Below are positions 19,369 to 21,862 of a stretch of 21,862 bases of DNA, in pieces. The notes below the pieces were generated by a model. That model searched no databases. It saw only the letters and a program-made list of their open reading frames with translations, and had not been told where the DNA came from. Position numbers and translations under genes: made by a program. The DNA is from Saprospiraceae bacterium (GTDB lineage: Bacteria; Bacteroidota; Bacteroidia; Chitinophagales; Saprospiraceae): NCBI GenBank assembly GCA_020849825.1, contig JADZFP010000503.1, positions 1 through 21,862 on the forward strand, given 5' to 3'. Each line of letters starts with the position of its first letter. Positions within the stretch are counted from its first letter, which is position 1.

Positions 19369-21862
19369 ATGACGAAGAAGAACATCCTGCTGGCGGCCTT
19401 CGGAACGCTGTGCTTGACCGCACTTTTTGCCTTTACGGCTCCCAAAGCGGTACGTGAGAATGTTTTTACCCTCTTTTTCCCCGAAAAAACGCCCCCCGTG
19501 GCGACAGAACGGCCCGTGGCAGCCAACAATAGTCTGGCCGACCGGCTCGCCCAAACCGTGCGCGATACCCCGCCGCCCCTGCAGGAGCGCTACGATGACT
19601 TTATCAACGGCAGCGGCCAAAATCCCGTCGACCTGAACGACCCCAAGGCCATTCAGCAGGAGGTTGAGTACGACCCCGAAACCAATATGTACATCATCAC
19701 CGAAAAAATCGGCGATGAATTTTACCGCGCCCCTACCTACATGACCTTCGACGACTACCTCAAGTGGCGCGAAGAACAACAACAGCGCGAATATTTCGAC
19801 CGCCTCCAGGGCGTCTCCTCCAGCGGTAAATCTGTGGGCCTCGACGATCCGATCGCCAAATTCGACGTCAAAACCTCGTTGATCGATCGCCTTTTTGGCG
19901 GAACCAACGTCGATATCCGTCCCCAGGGCAATATCAACCTGACTTTTGGCTACAACTACCAAAAGATCCAGAACCCCATCCTGACCCTGCGCCAGCAGCG
20001 CAACGGCAACTTCGATTTTGACATGGACATCAACATGAGCGCCACGGGCAAAATCGGGGAAAAACTCAACCTCAACTTCAATTACAATACCCAGGCGACC
20101 TTCGATATCGACAACCAGATGAAGCTCCACTACGATACCAAGGGCTTCTCCGAAGACGAAATCATCCAGAATATCCAGGCGGGCAACGTTTCCATGCCCC
20201 TGCGCTCCCAACTCATCAAAGGCGCCACCAACCTCTTCGGCGTCATGACCGAACTCAAATTCGGTCACTTGCGCGCCACCTTGCTCGCCAGTCAGCAGCG
20301 CTCCCGCCAGCAGAGCATTACCCTGCAAGGCGCGGCCCAGGTGCAACAATTTGAAGTGCAGGCCGACGAATACGACGAAAACCGTCACTTCTTCATCAGC
20401 CACTGGAACCGCGGCGAATTCGAACCGGCCATGTCCTGCCTGCCCGTGCCGCAGTCGCTGTTCAACATTACCCAGATCCAGGTCTGGATCACCAACGACA
20501 AACTCGCCACCGAAAACGTGCGCGACATCGTGGCCCTGACCGACCTGGCCGAACCCGACCCCTTCAACGACGCGTTTACCCGTACGCCGATTTATTACGA
20601 CATTAAAGGCAAACCCCTGCCCGACAACGTCAACAACGGCCTGTACCCCGAACTCGCCAGCGATATCACCGATCCCAACTCCGATATCCGAAAAGCCGAC
20701 AAAGTCGTGTCGCGCCTGACCAACGAATACAATCTCGTCCAGATCCGCGACTTCGAAAAAGTGCGCGCCCGTATGTTGTCGCCGTCGGAATTTTCGTACA
20801 ACGAACAACTCGGCTTCATCAGCATTAACCTCAACGTGCAGCCCGACCAGGTGGTGGGCGTCGCCCTCGAATACACCTACAACGGCCAGCCGCACAAAAT
20901 CGGGGAGATCACCAGCGACGTGCCCAACGGCGACTCGCTCAACCAGAACGTGCTCTTCGTCAAGATGTTGAAAAGCACCACGGCCAACGTGCGCTACCCG
21001 ATCTGGGACCTGATGATGAAAAACGTGTACGCCATCGGCTCGGCCAACGTCGATCCGCAGGAGTTCCGCTTCGACATCTTCTACGAAGACCCGGGCAAAG
21101 GCCAAAAGCGTTTCCTCGACGGCGCGCTCGTACCCACCGAATTCAAATCGCGCCCCCTGCTCCAGGTGTTCAATATGGACAACCTCAACCTGCAGGGCGA
21201 CCCGGGGGCCGACGGTATTTTCGACTTCGTGCCCGGCCTGACCATCAACCTGCGGTCGGGCCGCGTCATGTTCCCCGTGCTCGAACCCTTCGGCGAATAC
21301 ATCATCGACAAATTCCAGGCCGCCAACCCGGCCCTCGACTCAGCCCAACTGGCCCAAACACTGGCCTACACCCAGCTCTACGACTCCACGCTTTTCCGCG
21401 CCCGCGAGTTTCAGCAACTCAACCGCTACACCCTGCGCGGTTCCTACAAATCCTCCACCTCTTCCGAAATCTCGCTCGGCACCTTCAACCTGCCCCAGGG
21501 CTCGGTGCGCGTCAGCGCCGGCGGCCGCCAGCTGGTGGAAGGCGCCGATTACATCGTGGATTACAACATCGGCAAAATCAAGATTTTGAACGATGCCATC
21601 CTGCAGTCGGGCCAAAACGTCAATGTCAGTTTTGAAGACAATACCGCCTTCGGGTTCCAAAGCCGAACTATGCTTGGGGCCAGGTTTGATTATGAATTAA
21701 ATAAAGACATCACCCTGGGCGCCACCTTTATGAACCTCTTCGAAAGGCCGCTGACCCAAAAGGTGAACTTTGGCGACGACCCGATCAACAACAAAATGTA
21801 CGGGCTCGACGTCGGCATTTCCAAAGACGCCCCCTGGCTCACCAAGGCCGTCGACGCCCTGC
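19369..21862 (+). CDS. sprA: T9SS outer-membrane translocon protein SprA/Sov (5' part)
   Basis: An open frame of 831 codons from the ATG at 19369 to the right edge without a stop; family members are about 2,400 residues, so roughly a third is present. The N-terminus is a signal peptide, M-T-K-K-N-I-L-L-A-A-F. The diagnostic SprA segment (from about residue 165) reads S-L-I-D-R-L-F-G-G-T, then I-R-P-Q-G-N-I-N-L-T-F-G, L-T-L-R-Q-Q-R-N-G, G-K-I-G-E-K-L-N-L, N-Y-N-T-Q-A-T-F-D, then F-S-E-D-E-I-I-Q and I-Q-A-G-N-V-S-M-P-L. SprA forms the large outer-membrane barrel through which T9SS cargo passes and is needed for gliding where present. The T9SS-tail proteins in this window are its expected clients. 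A 595-codon frame on the opposite strand is a shadow. Confidence 0.96.
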   Translation, partial: MTKKNILLAAFGTLCLTALFAFTAPKAVRENVFTLFFPEKTPPVATERPVAANNSLADRLAQTVRDTPPPLQERYDDFINGSGQNPVDLNDPKAIQQEVEYDPETNMYIITEKIGDEFYRAPTYMTFDDYLKWREEQQQREYFDRLQGVSSSGKSVGLDDPIAKFDVKTSLIDRLFGGTNVDIRPQGNINLTFGYNYQKIQNPILTLRQQRNGNFDFDMDINMSATGKIGEKLNLNFNYNTQATFDIDNQMKLHYDTKGFSEDEIIQNIQAGNVSMPLRSQLIKGATNLFGVMTELKFGHLRATLLASQQRSRQQSITLQGAAQVQQFEVQADEYDENRHFFISHWNRGEFEPAMSCLPVPQSLFNITQIQVWITNDKLATENVRDIVALTDLAEPDPFNDAFTRTPIYYDIKGKPLPDNVNNGLYPELASDITDPNSDIRKADKVVSRLTNEYNLVQIRDFEKVRARMLSPSEFSYNEQLGFISINLNVQPDQVVGVALEYTYNGQPHKIGEITSDVPNGDSLNQNVLFVKMLKSTTANVRYPIWDLMMKNVYAIGSANVDPQEFRFDIFYEDPGKGQKRFLDGALVPTEFKSRPLLQVFNMDNLNLQGDPGADGIFDFVPGLTINLRSGRVMFPVLEPFGEYIIDKFQAANPALDSAQLAQTLAYTQLYDSTLFRAREFQQLNRYTLRGSYKSSTSSEISLGTFNLPQGSVRVSAGGRQLVEGADYIVDYNIGKIKILNDAILQSGQNVNVSFEDNTAFGFQSRTMLGARFDYELNKDITLGATFMNLFERPLTQKVNFGDDPINNKMYGLDVGISKDAPWLTKAVDAL

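Noticed and set aside
19318..21105. Minus-strand open frame of 595 codons
   Set aside because: It lies fully opposite sprA, whose protein sequence is clearly recognisable. The product is Val/Gly/Asp/His-rich as expected for the antisense of a GC-rich gene.

Overview
The window looks like a chromosome segment of a fairly GC-rich Bacteroidetes bacterium, most likely of the Saprospiraceae/Lewinella type (inference from content, no database search). The indicators are type IX secretion (T9SS) C-terminal sorting tails on secreted proteins, lipoproteins with an S-A-C-K-K-type lipobox, a LytS/LytTR signalling cluster with bacteroidetal TPR kinases, TAnnTTTG-like -7 boxes, and the ruvA-sprA pair known from this phylum. 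I see no tRNA, rRNA, CRISPR, transposase or phage gene.

Layout. Bases 2-1141 (+) carry the 3' end of a T9SS-exported protein, followed by a short repeat-rich convergent gap. Bases 1332-3618 (-) are a compact run: trmB, two small unknown genes, a 55-codon membrane-peptide gene joined by an ATGA overlap, and a class I methyltransferase whose start overlaps that small gene by 11 bp. Bases 3718-5254 (-) encode two lipoproteins. Bases 5411-7409 (-) encode an ECF sigma factor followed closely by a T9SS-exported YD-like protein. Divergent from the sigma gene is an integral membrane MgtC/DUF4010 protein (7521-8798, +).

Bases 8800-16075 (-) form a long co-directional block. In transcription order it holds a degenerate LytS-type kinase, an intact 4-TM LytS-type kinase, a TPR-containing LytS-type kinase, one LytTR response regulator, a secreted two-motif aspartic protease and a secreted protein with three glycogen-binding-like (CBM48/AMPK) modules. 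The first three genes overlap by 11 bp or sit 4 bp apart. The regulator is separated from its kinases only by a 15-unit 8-bp tandem repeat. A lipocalin-like lipoprotein (16240-16659, -) lies upstream of the block.

Bases 17066-21862 (+) carry a secreted GH53 endo-beta-1,4-galactanase, ruvA, and the first 831 codons of sprA, the T9SS outer-membrane translocon. A roughly 208-bp nested inverted-repeat element lies between ruvA and sprA and supplies the ruvA stop codon.

The strongest candidate for something undescribed is the three-kinase/one-regulator operon. Its first kinase keeps the phospho-acceptor histidine but has lost the N-box Asn and the G-box, and tandem-repeat arrays sit directly against the starts of that pseudokinase gene and of the response regulator gene.
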